From positions 1 through 26,366 of the forward strand of contig DATLCC010000127.1 of the NCBI GenBank assembly GCA_035526585.1: 26,366 nucleotides of DNA. The letters run 5' to 3'. The notes below the pieces were generated by a model. That model had not been told where the DNA came from. It did not search any database and saw only the letters and a list, made by a program, of their open reading frames with translations. Below are positions 1-7,290 of this stretch, one piece after another. The translations under genes were made by a program, and so were the position numbers. Each line of letters begins with the position of its first letter. The stretch's first letter is position 1. This stretch comes from JAJPHT01 sp035526585 (GTDB lineage Archaea; Thermoplasmatota; SW-10-69-26; JACQPN01; JAJPHT01).

Positions 1-1
1 G

Positions 2-2668
2 GCGCCCAAGATCCAGAAGAACGTGAAGGCGCTGAAGCTCGACGGCTGGGAGTTCATCGACCAGGTCATCGAGTACGTCAAGAAGAAGGGAGCCAACGCG
101 AGCGCGGGCCACGGAGGCAAGAAGTTCACCGACCCCTGGGCCAAAGAAGCGGAAGCCGAGAGAGGGGCGATCGAACCGAGTCCCAAGTACCTCATGGACC
201 TCATCGCGGGAAGGCCGGTGTTCGCGTACCCGAGCCGCAAGGGCGGCTGGCGCCTTCGGTATGGCCGGGCCCGGACAGGGGGACTCGCGACGACGGCCAT
301 CCACCCGGCTTCCATGGCGTTGGTGGATGATTTCCTGGCGCCGGGCACGCAGATGAAGATCGAGCGCCCGGGAAAAGCCACCGCCGTCACGCCCTGTGAC
401 AGCATCGACGTGCCGCTCGCGCTCCTTGCGAACGGGAACCTCATCGAGGTGCGCACGTACCGCCAGGCGAAGGCCATCCGCCCGATGCTGCGCCAGGTCG
501 TCGACCTAGGCGAGATGCTTGTCCCCTATGGCGAGTTCGCCGAGAACAACAAGACGCTCCCGCAGAGCCCCTGGTGCGACGAGTGGTGGGCGATGGTCGT
601 CGAAAAGGCCACCGGGAAGGCCCCCGTCGTCCCGGCCACGGCCGCCGAGGCCTTCGAGTTCGCCGCGCGCACGGGGACGCCGCTCTCGCCCAAGTACAAC
701 CTCTTCTGGCATGATATCAGCGTCGAGTCGATCCAGCGCATCGCGCGCTTCGTCGAGGCGCACGGCCGCTGGGAGCCGGTGGCGTCGACCGCGGCGCCCG
801 ACATCAGCGCGCACCCTGAGGCCTTCACGCTCGCGCTGCCGCGGGCGCTCGCCGAGTCCGAGGGGATCAAGGAGCTCCTCCTCGAGATCGGCGCGCTCCA
901 CGAGTGCGACCTGCAGACGATCCGCCTCGGCCGGCATGCCTACGCCGTGGTGCGATGCTGCGGCCTCGATGTCGTCGACGGCAAGCTCGCGCGCGCGAGG
1001 CCGTTGGACGTGCCCGCGGAAGCGGCATGCCGGTACGTCTCGCAGCTCTCGGGCGTGCACGTCCGCCCGCGCGCGATGTTCCGCATCGGCACGCGCATGG
1101 GCCGCCCCGAGAAGGCCGCGGAGCGCAAGATGAGCCCGCCCGTGCACCTCCTGTTCCCGATCGGAATCGCCGGCGGCTCGCAGCGCCTCATGACGGACGC
1201 GGTGAAGGTCAACAAGATCGAGATCGAGATCGGCGAGCGCCGCTGCCCGAAATGCCACAAGTCGATGGTCACCTACCGCTGCGAGGAGTGCGGCGAGCAC
1301 ACGGCCGCCGTGCCGCCCAAGGGCCGCATGGAGGCGCGCTCGCTCGAGCTCCAGCCCCTCTGGAGCGCAGCGCTGGAGCGCCTGAGGATGGACGCGCCCG
1401 AGCAGGTGAAGGGCGTCCAGGGCCTCGTCTCCGCGGGAAAGTACCCCGAGCCCATGGAGAAGGGGATCCTGCGCGCAAAGCACGGGATGTTCACCTTCAA
1501 GGACGCGACCGTCCGCTACGACATGATCAACGTCACGCTCACGCACTTCAAGCCGCGCGAGGCGCACGTGAGCGTCGCGAAGCTCCACGAGCTGGGGTAC
1601 CTGAACGATATCAAGGGCGAGCCCCTGACGCGCGACGACCAGACGCTCGAGCTCCGCGTGCAGGACATCATCGTCGCGACGGGCTGCCTCGACTACATGC
1701 TGAAGGCGAGCCAGTACGTGGATGAGCTCCTCGTGAAGCTCTACGGCTTCAAGCCGTTCTACAACTGCAAGACGCGCGACGACATGCTCGGGCACCTTTT
1801 CGTCGCGCTCGCGCCGCATACGTCGGGTGGCGTGCTTTGCCGCATCATCGGGCACACGAAAGCGCAGGCGCACTACGGGCATCCATATTTCCACGCGGCG
1901 AAGAGGAGGAATTGCGACGGCGACGAAGATTGCGTCATGCTCCTGCTCGACGGCCTCCTGAACTTCAGCCGCAGTTATCTCCCCAGCAATCGCGGGGGCC
2001 TGATGGATGCCCCCTTGACGCTCACGATGCGCCTCGACCCGAGCGAGGTCGACAAGGAGGCGCACAACGTCGACGTCGGCTCCAGCTACCCGCTCGAGTT
2101 CTACGAGGCGACCCTCAAGCACCCGGGCCCCAAGGACGTCGAAAAGATGGTCGACATGGTGGCGAAGCGCCTGGGGAAACCCAGTCAGTACGAAGGCTTC
2201 GGCTTCACGCACGACACGCACGACATCGCGGAAGGACCGCCCCTGTCCGCGTACAAGACGATCGGCTCGATGATGGACAAGATGACGGCGCAGCTGGAGC
2301 TCGCGGCGCGCATCCGCGCCGTCGACGCGCCCGACGTCGCGAGCCGGGTCATCGGCTCCCACTTCCTGCCCGACATGATGGGCAACCTGAAGGCGTTCAG
2401 CAAGCAGAGCATGCGCTGCACCAAATGCAACACGAAGTTCCGCCGCGTGCCGCTCACCGGAAAATGCCGCAAGTGCGGCAACCCGACGCTCACGATGACG
2501 GTGCACGAAGGCTCCGTGAAGAAATACCTCGAAGTGTCGAAGGAAGTGAGCGTGCGCTTCGAGCTGGACGACTACACGAAGCAGCGGATCGAGCATGTCT
2601 CCGACTCGATCGACTCCATCTTCACGAACGACCGGGTGAAGAAGGCGAAATTGAGTGACTTCTTCTAG
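2..2668 (+). CDS. polC: DNA polymerase D large subunit DP2, 5'-truncated by window edge
   Basis: This is the catalytic large subunit of the archaeal heterodimeric replicative polymerase PolD; it synthesises DNA and works with the DP1 exonuclease subunit. The reading frame is open to the left edge and the first GTG at 23 is internal, so the N-terminus lies outside the window. 888 residues remain, while the family usually has 1100-1300. A first zinc-binding motif, CPKCHKSMVTYRCEECG, starts at 1244. The hallmark NCDGDED motif is at 1910-1930, with its two aspartate codons at 1916 and 1922 matching the known DP2 active-site pair. A second zinc knuckle (CTKC...CRKC) begins at 2417. No intein interrupts the NCDGDED site, a common intein position in this gene. 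The protein ends in KAKLSDFF, which resembles a PCNA-interacting (PIP) box. Identification is secure; the PIP assignment is inference. Confidence 0.97.
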   Translation, partial: APKIQKNVKALKLDGWEFIDQVIEYVKKKGANASAGHGGKKFTDPWAKEAEAERGAIEPSPKYLMDLIAGRPVFAYPSRKGGWRLRYGRARTGGLATTAIHPASMALVDDFLAPGTQMKIERPGKATAVTPCDSIDVPLALLANGNLIEVRTYRQAKAIRPMLRQVVDLGEMLVPYGEFAENNKTLPQSPWCDEWWAMVVEKATGKAPVVPATAAEAFEFAARTGTPLSPKYNLFWHDISVESIQRIARFVEAHGRWEPVASTAAPDISAHPEAFTLALPRALAESEGIKELLLEIGALHECDLQTIRLGRHAYAVVRCCGLDVVDGKLARARPLDVPAEAACRYVSQLSGVHVRPRAMFRIGTRMGRPEKAAERKMSPPVHLLFPIGIAGGSQRLMTDAVKVNKIEIEIGERRCPKCHKSMVTYRCEECGEHTAAVPPKGRMEARSLELQPLWSAALERLRMDAPEQVKGVQGLVSAGKYPEPMEKGILRAKHGMFTFKDATVRYDMINVTLTHFKPREAHVSVAKLHELGYLNDIKGEPLTRDDQTLELRVQDIIVATGCLDYMLKASQYVDELLVKLYGFKPFYNCKTRDDMLGHLFVALAPHTSGGVLCRIIGHTKAQAHYGHPYFHAAKRRNCDGDEDCVMLLLDGLLNFSRSYLPSNRGGLMDAPLTLTMRLDPSEVDKEAHNVDVGSSYPLEFYEATLKHPGPKDVEKMVDMVAKRLGKPSQYEGFGFTHDTHDIAEGPPLSAYKTIGSMMDKMTAQLELAARIRAVDAPDVASRVIGSHFLPDMMGNLKAFSKQSMRCTKCNTKFRRVPLTGKCRKCGNPTLTMTVHEGSVKKYLEVSKEVSVRFELDDYTKQRIEHVSDSIDSIFTNDRVKKAKLSDFF

Positions 2669-2728
2669 GGTATTCTGGATTACCGAGAATGGTACTATTT
2701 ATTACCGAGTTCGGTATTCAGGAATACC
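2669..2728. promoter_or_regulatory. Dyad-symmetric operator/promoter region of the ATPase gene
   Basis: Two related 26-base composite sites face each other (2669-2694 and 2703-2728) across the A/T-rich core CTATTTAT at 2695-2702. The right-hand site contains two overlapping perfect palindromes: TACCGA-GT-TCGGTA at 2703-2716 and CGGTATTC-AG-GAATACCG at 2712-2729. The left-hand site carries imperfect versions. The A/T core is centred about 30 bases before the GTG start at 2729, the right place for an archaeal TATA box of a leaderless transcript, so a bound dimer or tetramer would flank and cover the promoter. The symmetry is seen directly; autoregulation by the downstream protein is inference. 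Confidence 0.7.
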
Positions 2729-4120
2729 GTGGAGTTTGTTAACCGCGTCGCCGAGCTCGACGCCCTCCGCGGAGCGTTGGGCGAAGGAGTCCCGGCACTC
2801 ATTCGGGTTTACGGGCGCCGTCGCCTAGGAAAGACCGAGGTCCTTCAAAAATTAACGCAGGAGCTCGGCGGCGTCTACCTGCTTGTGGACGACGCTGACA
2901 CGACGCAGGTCCTCGCAAGCCTCTCCCGTCAGCTCGCGGTCGAGACAGATACCCTCGCGGTCCCATTCAGAAGTTGGGACGACTTCTACGCGCACCTGAT
3001 GGCAACCATTCCAAGCAAATTTGTCGTGCTCGACGAGTTCCAGCGACTTGTAGAGAACGACCGGCAAGCCGTAACCCGACTCCAAGATCAATGGGACCGG
3101 CGCCTTCGCCGGGAGGGGCCGAGTATCGTTTTGTGTGGCAGCAGCGTCGGCATGATGCAGCGCCTCACGAGCGGTCGCAAGGGGCCACTCTTCGGTCGCC
3201 TAACTCGAGACTTGCGTCTTCGCGCATTCGACTACGCCGCGGTCAGGCTTCTCTACCCGGCGATCAGCGAGCTTGACCGGGTACGCCGCTACGCCGTCTT
3301 CGGAGGTACACCCTTCTACCATCAGTTCAGCGTCAGCCGCTCGCTTCCCGAGGCGATTCGAGCCGCCTTCCTCGAATCGACCTCACCACTCCGAGACGAA
3401 CCCCAATCCTTGCTCCAATTCGAACTCAAGGCACATACACGTTACAACTCGATCTTGTACGAGATCGGGAATGGCACACATAAATTGGCAGAGTTGGAAA
3501 AGAAGATCAGCGTCAAGCATGGCGGCCTCGGACCGTACATGGAGGTCCTCAAGCACGATTTGGACCTCGTTGCGATGGAAGAACCAGTCTGCGGCATGAA
3601 GAAGCAGAATCGCTATGTCATGACGGATCCGTTTTTTGCGTTCTACTATCGCTTCATCTTTCGCGACCGACCTCGTCTCGAGCTCGGTCGCGTGGATGCG
3701 GTCCTATCAGACGTCCTGAAAGACCTGGACGGATACGTCGGACACATCTACGAAGACGTGGTGCGTCAGGCGCTCAAGACCATCAACGGTGGCGCAATAC
3801 GGGGCGTCGAGATCGACTTCGAACAGATCGGACGCTGGTGGAACAAAGCCGGAGAGGAGTTGGACGTCGTCGCTCTTGGAGAGCGGGAGATCCTGGCTGG
3901 AGAGGTAAAGATGAACGCAGCGCCGGCCGGCCCCGCGGTTCTTCAAGATATTCTCCGCAAAACTGACTTGATGGAAAAAACCTATTCGAAGCCGATCCGA
4001 CCGCTGATCGCTTGCGCGGGCGGGCTAACGCCCGAGGCGAGAATAGAAGCCGACAAAGCGAAGGCGATCACGCTCTCGCTCGAAGATATCAGCTCAATAT
4101 TCGATGGACGGATCCCGTAG
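2729..4120 (+). CDS. Archaeal-type P-loop ATPase with DUF234 nuclease-like C-terminus
   Basis: A 463-residue member of the archaeal ATPase family (ATPase_2 plus DUF234 architecture). The Walker A motif GRRRLGKTE is at residues 29-37, Walker B FVVLDE at 98-103, and a sensor-like VLCGSS at 134-139. Residues about 235-300 look like a winged helix. The C-terminal part has ELD (D379) followed by E392-V-K394, a spacing like PD-(D/E)xK nucleases. The GTG start is chosen because the protein opens with the usual family N-terminus (MEFVNRVAEL) and a TATA-like core lies about 30 bases upstream. Codon use is visibly richer in A/T than in all neighbours, which suggests horizontal acquisition. The gene converges on the DUF3052 gene. 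The family is widespread in archaea and its substrate is unknown; a role in defence or mobile-element biology is only a guess. Confidence 0.9.
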   Translation: MEFVNRVAELDALRGALGEGVPALIRVYGRRRLGKTEVLQKLTQELGGVYLLVDDADTTQVLASLSRQLAVETDTLAVPFRSWDDFYAHLMATIPSKFVVLDEFQRLVENDRQAVTRLQDQWDRRLRREGPSIVLCGSSVGMMQRLTSGRKGPLFGRLTRDLRLRAFDYAAVRLLYPAISELDRVRRYAVFGGTPFYHQFSVSRSLPEAIRAAFLESTSPLRDEPQSLLQFELKAHTRYNSILYEIGNGTHKLAELEKKISVKHGGLGPYMEVLKHDLDLVAMEEPVCGMKKQNRYVMTDPFFAFYYRFIFRDRPRLELGRVDAVLSDVLKDLDGYVGHIYEDVVRQALKTINGGAIRGVEIDFEQIGRWWNKAGEELDVVALGEREILAGEVKMNAAPAGPAVLQDILRKTDLMEKTYSKPIRPLIACAGGLTPEARIEADKAKAITLSLEDISSIFDGRIP

Positions 4121-4135
4121 CGCGAAGAATACAGC

Positions 4136-4486
4136 TCAGTCTCCCCTGAACCGCATCGCGCTCCACACCTCGTCGAGCGCCACCTGTCGCACGCCCTGGA
4201 TCTTGTTCTTCGCGAGCAGGTGCTTCCAAAGGATGTCGCGGTTGAGGTCGGTCCCGAGCTGTCCCGCCTTCGGATACGCGACCCACGCCAGGCGATCCTG
4301 CTTGGCGGCTTCCACCATCGGCGCGCACTTGGCGTCGACCTCGGAGAGCGCCTTCACGAAGACGAGGATCGCATCCGCCTTCGCGGACGTCGTCGTAGCG
4401 ACGTCACCCAGGTCGACGTTCGCGGGCTTCCCGACGACGCGGAGCTTCATCCCCTCTTTCAAGTTCAGCTTCTTCGCGAGGCTCAT
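4136..4486 (-). CDS. DUF3052-like protein
   Basis: A 116-residue protein starting at the ATG at 4486. The open frame continues upstream to a possible start at 4600, but that extension runs through the direct-repeat copy and lacks family character, so the inner ATG (MSLAKKLNLKEG) is preferred. The pattern VVGKPANVD, a D/E-rich middle, WVAYPK, DLNRD-LW and a C-terminal VALDEVWSAMRFR matches the DUF3052 family. That family is small and cytoplasmic, with no established biochemical role. It is transcribed away from the toxin-antitoxin cassette and converges with the ATPase gene. No membrane segment or catalytic signature is visible. Confidence 0.8.
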   Translation of the reverse strand: MSLAKKLNLKEGMKLRVVGKPANVDLGDVATTTSAKADAILVFVKALSEVDAKCAPMVEAAKQDRLAWVAYPKAGQLGTDLNRDILWKHLLAKNKIQGVRQVALDEVWSAMRFRGD

Positions 4487-4497
4487 GCAGCGGTCAC

Positions 4498-4570
4498 GCG
4501 ACGGCGCACGCTTCATGCTGCCGCCGCGCGTCGCAGGCGTATGCCCGCGCGTAGCCCGAAACATCGGACC
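4498..4570. repeat. Direct repeat copy A, left flank of the toxin-antitoxin cassette
   Basis: A 31-base block at 4505-4535 is identical to 5221-5251. Similarity continues through an ATGCC and then AGCCCGNNACATCGGACC (4553-4570 versus 5271-5288), with small indels between. In copy B this sequence is the upstream region and first codons of the helix-hairpin-helix gene. In copy A a missing base shifts that frame and the similarity ends soon after, so copy A looks like a decayed 5' fragment of that gene. The indel shows that it is not conserved as protein in either direction. Confidence 0.8.
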
Positions 4571-4598
4571 CTCCAATATGCGCCGAAAGCTTGATGCC

Positions 4599-4618
4599 AC
4601 TATAGCGAAGACTATAGT
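4599..4618. promoter_or_regulatory. Inverted-repeat operator before the RHH antitoxin gene
   Basis: ACTATAG-CGAAGA-CTATAGT is a perfect 7-base inverted repeat with a 6-base spacer, two bases before the antitoxin ATG at 4621. Ribbon-helix-helix antitoxins commonly bind such sites to repress their own operon, so this is a good candidate autoregulatory operator. The symmetry is seen in the sequence; binding is inferred. Confidence 0.65.
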
Positions 4619-4620
4619 CC

Positions 4621-4842
4621 ATGCCTTCCACGACGGTCCAGGTCGATACCGAGACCCATAAGGCCCTCAAGAAGGCGAAGAAGAACATGACGTTCGACGA
4701 GCTGTTCCGGCTCTATCTGGACCTCGTGCCGCCCGCTGAGATCGAGCGCGCGCGCAAGGAGCGCGATGTCGCCTACGCCAAGTGGCAGGAGGCCACCGCC
4801 GCGCGGATCCGCTCGAACCGCAAGAACAAGAGGCTCTTCTAG
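4621..4842 (+). CDS. Ribbon-helix-helix antitoxin-like protein
   Basis: A 73-residue protein whose N-terminus (TTVQVDTETHKALKKAKK, then MTFDELFRLYLDL) fits a short beta strand followed by two helices of a ribbon-helix-helix DNA-binding dimer. The second half (residues about 38-73) is charged and rich in R/K/E, like the toxin-wrapping tail of antitoxins. It lies nine bases ahead of a RelE/ParE-like toxin gene and directly behind a perfect inverted repeat. It is therefore assigned as the antitoxin and probable autorepressor of the pair. The exact antitoxin subfamily is not clear. Confidence 0.8.
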   Translation: MPSTTVQVDTETHKALKKAKKNMTFDELFRLYLDLVPPAEIERARKERDVAYAKWQEATAARIRSNRKNKRLF

Positions 4843-4851
4843 GTCCGATCG

Positions 4852-5199
4852 ATGCCACAGTTCGAAGGTTGGGCCGACCCCGCGTTCGAACGCGAGCTCG
4901 CTTCGCTCTCGGCGAGCGAGCGCGCGAAGATCGTCAAGGACCTGGCCAAGCTGTCTGATGACCCCTTCGCTTCTGCCAATGTCCGTGCGGTCGAGGGAAG
5001 CCGATGGCCGGGAACGATCCGGCTGCGTAGCGGAGCGTTCCGGGTGATCGCGCTCGTCCTTCCCGCGCCACGCGTCATCCTGTTCACCGTCGTGTTCAGG
5101 AAAAAGCGTGAGAGCGACTACCTGGGCGCCATCGGTGCGCACGACAAACGAGTCTCGGCGCAAGGACCGCCCCTGGACAAGTTCCTCAGGCGCAGATAG
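4852..5199 (+). CDS. RelE/ParE-superfamily toxin-like protein
   Basis: A 115-residue basic protein. Residues about 49-92 show the RelE/ParE beta-sheet pattern: a short hairpin with SRWPGTIRLRSGAFRVIALV, then VILFTVVFRKKRESDY. Helical residues 10-35 (FERELASLSASERAKIVKDL) form the usual N-terminal helices. Known relatives are either ribosome-dependent mRNA interferases or gyrase inhibitors; sequence alone does not separate these here. The toxin follows the antitoxin by nine bases, so the two should be one transcript. The whole pair sits between the two direct-repeat copies, suggesting arrival or duplication as a cassette. Confidence 0.8.
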   Translation: MPQFEGWADPAFERELASLSASERAKIVKDLAKLSDDPFASANVRAVEGSRWPGTIRLRSGAFRVIALVLPAPRVILFTVVFRKKRESDYLGAIGAHDKRVSAQGPPLDKFLRRR

Positions 5200-5213
5200 T
5201 CTACCGTCCACTT

Positions 5214-5288
5214 GCGACATCGCACGCTTCATGCTGCCGCCGCGCGTCGCACACCGCATGCCTCCCCGTCAGCCCGGGACATCGGACC
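5214..5288. repeat. Direct repeat copy B, right flank of the toxin-antitoxin cassette
   Basis: This is the second copy of the repeat described at 4498-4570, with the identical 31-base core at 5221-5251. It covers the region just upstream of the helix-hairpin-helix gene and its first codons (ATG at 5258). The core GCTTCATGCT lies about 26 bases before that ATG and, in copy A, about 29 bases before the oppositely directed DUF3052 start. The core could therefore include a weak promoter for either gene. Confidence 0.8.
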
Positions 5289-5473
5289 TTCCCAAGCTCG
5301 CGGCCCCGGCGCAGCGCGCCCTTGCCGCGGCGGGCGTGGCGCGACTCGCCGACCTCGCGCGCATGACGCAGGCCGAGGTGGAGGAGCTCCACGGCATCGG
5401 GCCGAACGCGATGAAGAGCCTGCTCGCCGCGTTCCGCGCGAAGGGTCTGTCGTTCAAGGTCGAGAAGCGGTGA
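5258..5473 (+). CDS. Small helix-hairpin-helix protein (RNAP alpha-CTD-like)
   Basis: A 71-residue protein: LPKLAAPAQRALAAAGV, then LADLARMTQAEVEELHGIG and PNAMKSLLAAFRAKGLSF. This is the two-helix-hairpin-helix fold found in small DNA-binding proteins related to the C-terminal domain of bacterial RNA polymerase alpha. The HhH loop is LHGIGPNA at residues 44-51. ATG 5258 is preferred because the family starts close to the PKLAAPAQR helix; ATG 5231 would add nine residues encoded by the repeat core. It probably binds nucleic acid non-specifically or bridges protein and DNA. No partner is evident. Confidence 0.8.
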   Translation: MPPRQPGTSDLPKLAAPAQRALAAAGVARLADLARMTQAEVEELHGIGPNAMKSLLAAFRAKGLSFKVEKR

Positions 5474-5590
5474 CGCGCTCGCCAGCGGGCCCATCGCGAC
5501 CAACCGAGCGCAGGGACGCGCCAGGCGCGGACGCTTCGACGTCCGTCCCGGTCATGCCTTCCCTCGGCCGACGTGGGGCGGGTCATTCCC

Positions 5591-6094
5591 ATGTCGACCC
5601 CTCGCCTCATCATCGTCGACGACGATCCGCTGGTCGCCTTGATCATCGTCGAGATCGCGCGTCATGCCTTCCCCGACGAAGGCGATCTCGAGACGGAATG
5701 CGTCCTCACGCCCGACGCGGCGATGCTCGCCATCCGGCGCGCAAGCGGCCGGCCCGGGACCAGGGTCGTCGTCATGAGCGACCTCAACCTTCCCCCGAGC
5801 CACCTCACGGGCCTGGACATCCTCGCGGACGCGAAGGCGCGCCTGCCCGATGCGAGGCGGGTGCTGATGACGGGCGTCGATCCGCTCGACCTGGGTGAGA
5901 CGCTGCTTCAGGCGCGGCTCGATGCGTTCGTCCCGAAGCCGTTCGGCTTCGATGAGATGCGCGCGCTGCTCGTCTGGCTCGTGGAAGACCCGCGGTCCTC
6001 CCGGGGCGCGGCGACGGCTCTCCGCATCCCCGTCGCGACGAGCGTCCCTCAGGGAGGATCGATCGTGCTCCTGCGCGAGGCCGAACGCGCCTAG
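5591..6094 (+). CDS. Response regulator receiver-domain protein
   Basis: A 167-residue protein consisting of a CheY-like receiver domain and a short tail. The acidic cluster DDD is at residues 10-12, the phospho-acceptor D64 lies in VVMSDLNLP, T94 in VLMTGV, and K116 in FVPKPFG. All conserved receiver residues are present, so it should accept phosphate from a histidine kinase. None is encoded in this window. There is no DNA-binding output domain; residues 125-167 are low in structure. ATG 5591 is chosen over a start six codons upstream because receivers start right before the first strand (RLIIVDDD). It converges with the membrane-anchored gene that ends at 6126. Confidence 0.9.
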   Translation: MSTPRLIIVDDDPLVALIIVEIARHAFPDEGDLETECVLTPDAAMLAIRRASGRPGTRVVVMSDLNLPPSHLTGLDILADAKARLPDARRVLMTGVDPLDLGETLLQARLDAFVPKPFGFDEMRALLVWLVEDPRSSRGAATALRIPVATSVPQGGSIVLLREAERA

Positions 6095-6125
6095 AGCTCG
6101 CGTCCTCGCGCGCACTCTGATCGGA

Positions 6126-6548
6126 TCACGCAGGCGGCTCGGTCGTCCCCGCGGTCTCGTCCGCGGGCGCCGGCTCCGGCGTGGTCTCGCCGCCGTCCGT
6201 CGGTGCCGGGCCTGACTCCGGGCTAGGCGCCGGTTCCGGCGCGGGGTCGGGCTCCGCGGCCGGCTCCTCAGGAGGTGGCGCGTCGGCCGGCGGTTCCGGC
6301 TCAGGCGCGGGCGGCGTGCTCTGTTCCGTGGGCGCGGCGTCCTCCCACTGCGCGGCCGGCTCGGCCTCGGATGGCGCGGGCTCGTGCTGCGCCGCGGACG
6401 CGCTCGCGCGCGCGATCGGCGCCTCCTCGGGCGCGTCCGCGGGCGCGCCTCCCGGCGCGTCGACGCTCGAGGGATCCGGCTGGGAGAGGTTCGCGAAAAG
6501 GAGCAGCCCGCCCACGAGGATCAGGATGGCGACGAGGCGCTCCAGCAT
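6126..6548 (-). CDS. Membrane-anchored Pro/Ala/Glu-rich low-complexity protein
   Basis: A 140-residue protein. Residues 4-20 (RLVAILILVGGLLLFAN) form one hydrophobic helix, probably an uncleaved anchor. The remaining ~115 residues are a disordered run of P, A, E, D, S and T with repeated PAPEPEPP-like patterns. This suggests an extracytoplasmic spacer or stalk that keeps no fold of its own. ATG 6548 is favoured over an upstream TTG at 6572 because it places the anchor near the N-terminus. No enzymatic motif is visible and similarity searches would be confused by low complexity. The open frame is long and has the codon bias of real genes here, but confidence is moderate. Confidence 0.6.
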   Translation of the reverse strand: MLERLVAILILVGGLLLFANLSQPDPSSVDAPGGAPADAPEEAPIARASASAAQHEPAPSEAEPAAQWEDAAPTEQSTPPAPEPEPPADAPPPEEPAAEPDPAPEPAPSPESGPAPTDGGETTPEPAPADETAGTTEPPA

Positions 6549-6653
6549 GCGCGCGAGGCCGTGTTCGGGCAAGTCGACGCTTCTGGAGCATCAGGCGACG
6601 CTTCGAAGACCGGAAGTGGCCCGTTCATGTGCCGGGAGGCGTAAGCCCCCGCG

Positions 6654-7280
6654 TTGAAGGTCGACGTCTGGTCCGACATCGCGTGCCCCTGGTGCTGGCT
6701 CGGGAAGGCGCACCTGGAGGAGGCCGCCCGGCGCGCGGGCGTGCCCATCGAGGTCGAGTTCCACGCGTTCGAGCTCCAGCCCGGCGCGCAGCGCGTGCGC
6801 CCGCTCTCCGAGTACGCTCGCGAGCGCTTCGGCGATCCGCGCGCGCTGGACGCCGCGCACGCGCGCCTCGCCGCCGCCGGCGCGCGCGTCGGCCTCGCGT
6901 ACGACTTCGGGCGCGCCCTGATGGCGAGCACGTTCGACGCGCATCGCCTCCACGCCCTCGCGAAGGAGCGCGGCCTGGGCGGGCCGCTCGTGGAGCGCCT
7001 CATGCGCGCGCGGCAGGGCGAGGGGGCGGACGTCTCCGACCACGTGACGCTGCGCGCGCTCGCGCTGGAGGCAGGCCTGGCCGCCGCCGAGGTCGATCGC
7101 GTGCTCGCTTCCGATGCCTATGCCGACCGGGTGCGCGCGGACGAGAGGGCCGCGGTGGAGATCGGCGTGAGCGGCGTGCCCTTCTTCGTCTTCGACGACA
7201 AGCTGGCCTTGGGCGGCGCGCAGCCCGTCGAGGTGTTCGAGCGCGCACTCGCCGCCGCCGCAGCAGCCGGGATGGCGTGA
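6654..7280 (+). CDS. DsbA-family oxidoreductase, FrnE-like
   Basis: A 208-residue thioredoxin-fold protein. The N-terminus is MKVDVWSDIACPWCWLG with the CPWC active site at residues 11-14. The FrnE signature STFDAHRLH is at 92-100, and the cis-proline region GVSGVPFFVF is at 171-180 (P176). Relatives are cytoplasmic dithiol/disulfide isomerases or glutathione-independent DsbA-like enzymes. There is no signal peptide, so it should act in the cytoplasm. The start is a TTG: an in-frame TAA at 6642 excludes any upstream start, and a GGAGG at 6635-6639 lies 14 bases before the TTG. It converges with the dehydratase gene ten bases away. Confidence 0.93.
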   Translation: MKVDVWSDIACPWCWLGKAHLEEAARRAGVPIEVEFHAFELQPGAQRVRPLSEYARERFGDPRALDAAHARLAAAGARVGLAYDFGRALMASTFDAHRLHALAKERGLGGPLVERLMRARQGEGADVSDHVTLRALALEAGLAAAEVDRVLASDAYADRVRADERAAVEIGVSGVPFFVFDDKLALGGAQPVEVFERALAAAAAAGMA

Positions 7281-7290
7281 TGGCGCCGCC

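Noticed and set aside
506..2596. 696-residue open frame antisense to DP2
   Set aside because: DP2 on the other strand is unmistakable; the antisense sequence is Arg/Leu/Val/His-rich and has no domain.
4487..4600. N-terminal extension of the DUF3052 protein
   Set aside because: It is encoded by repeat copy A, whose indels relative to copy B show no protein-level conservation.
6572..6607. 9-base direct repeats CGACGCTTC at 6575 and 6596, 21 bases apart
   Set aside because: Spacing is suggestive, but the repeat is short and common for this base composition, and no promoter element accompanies it.
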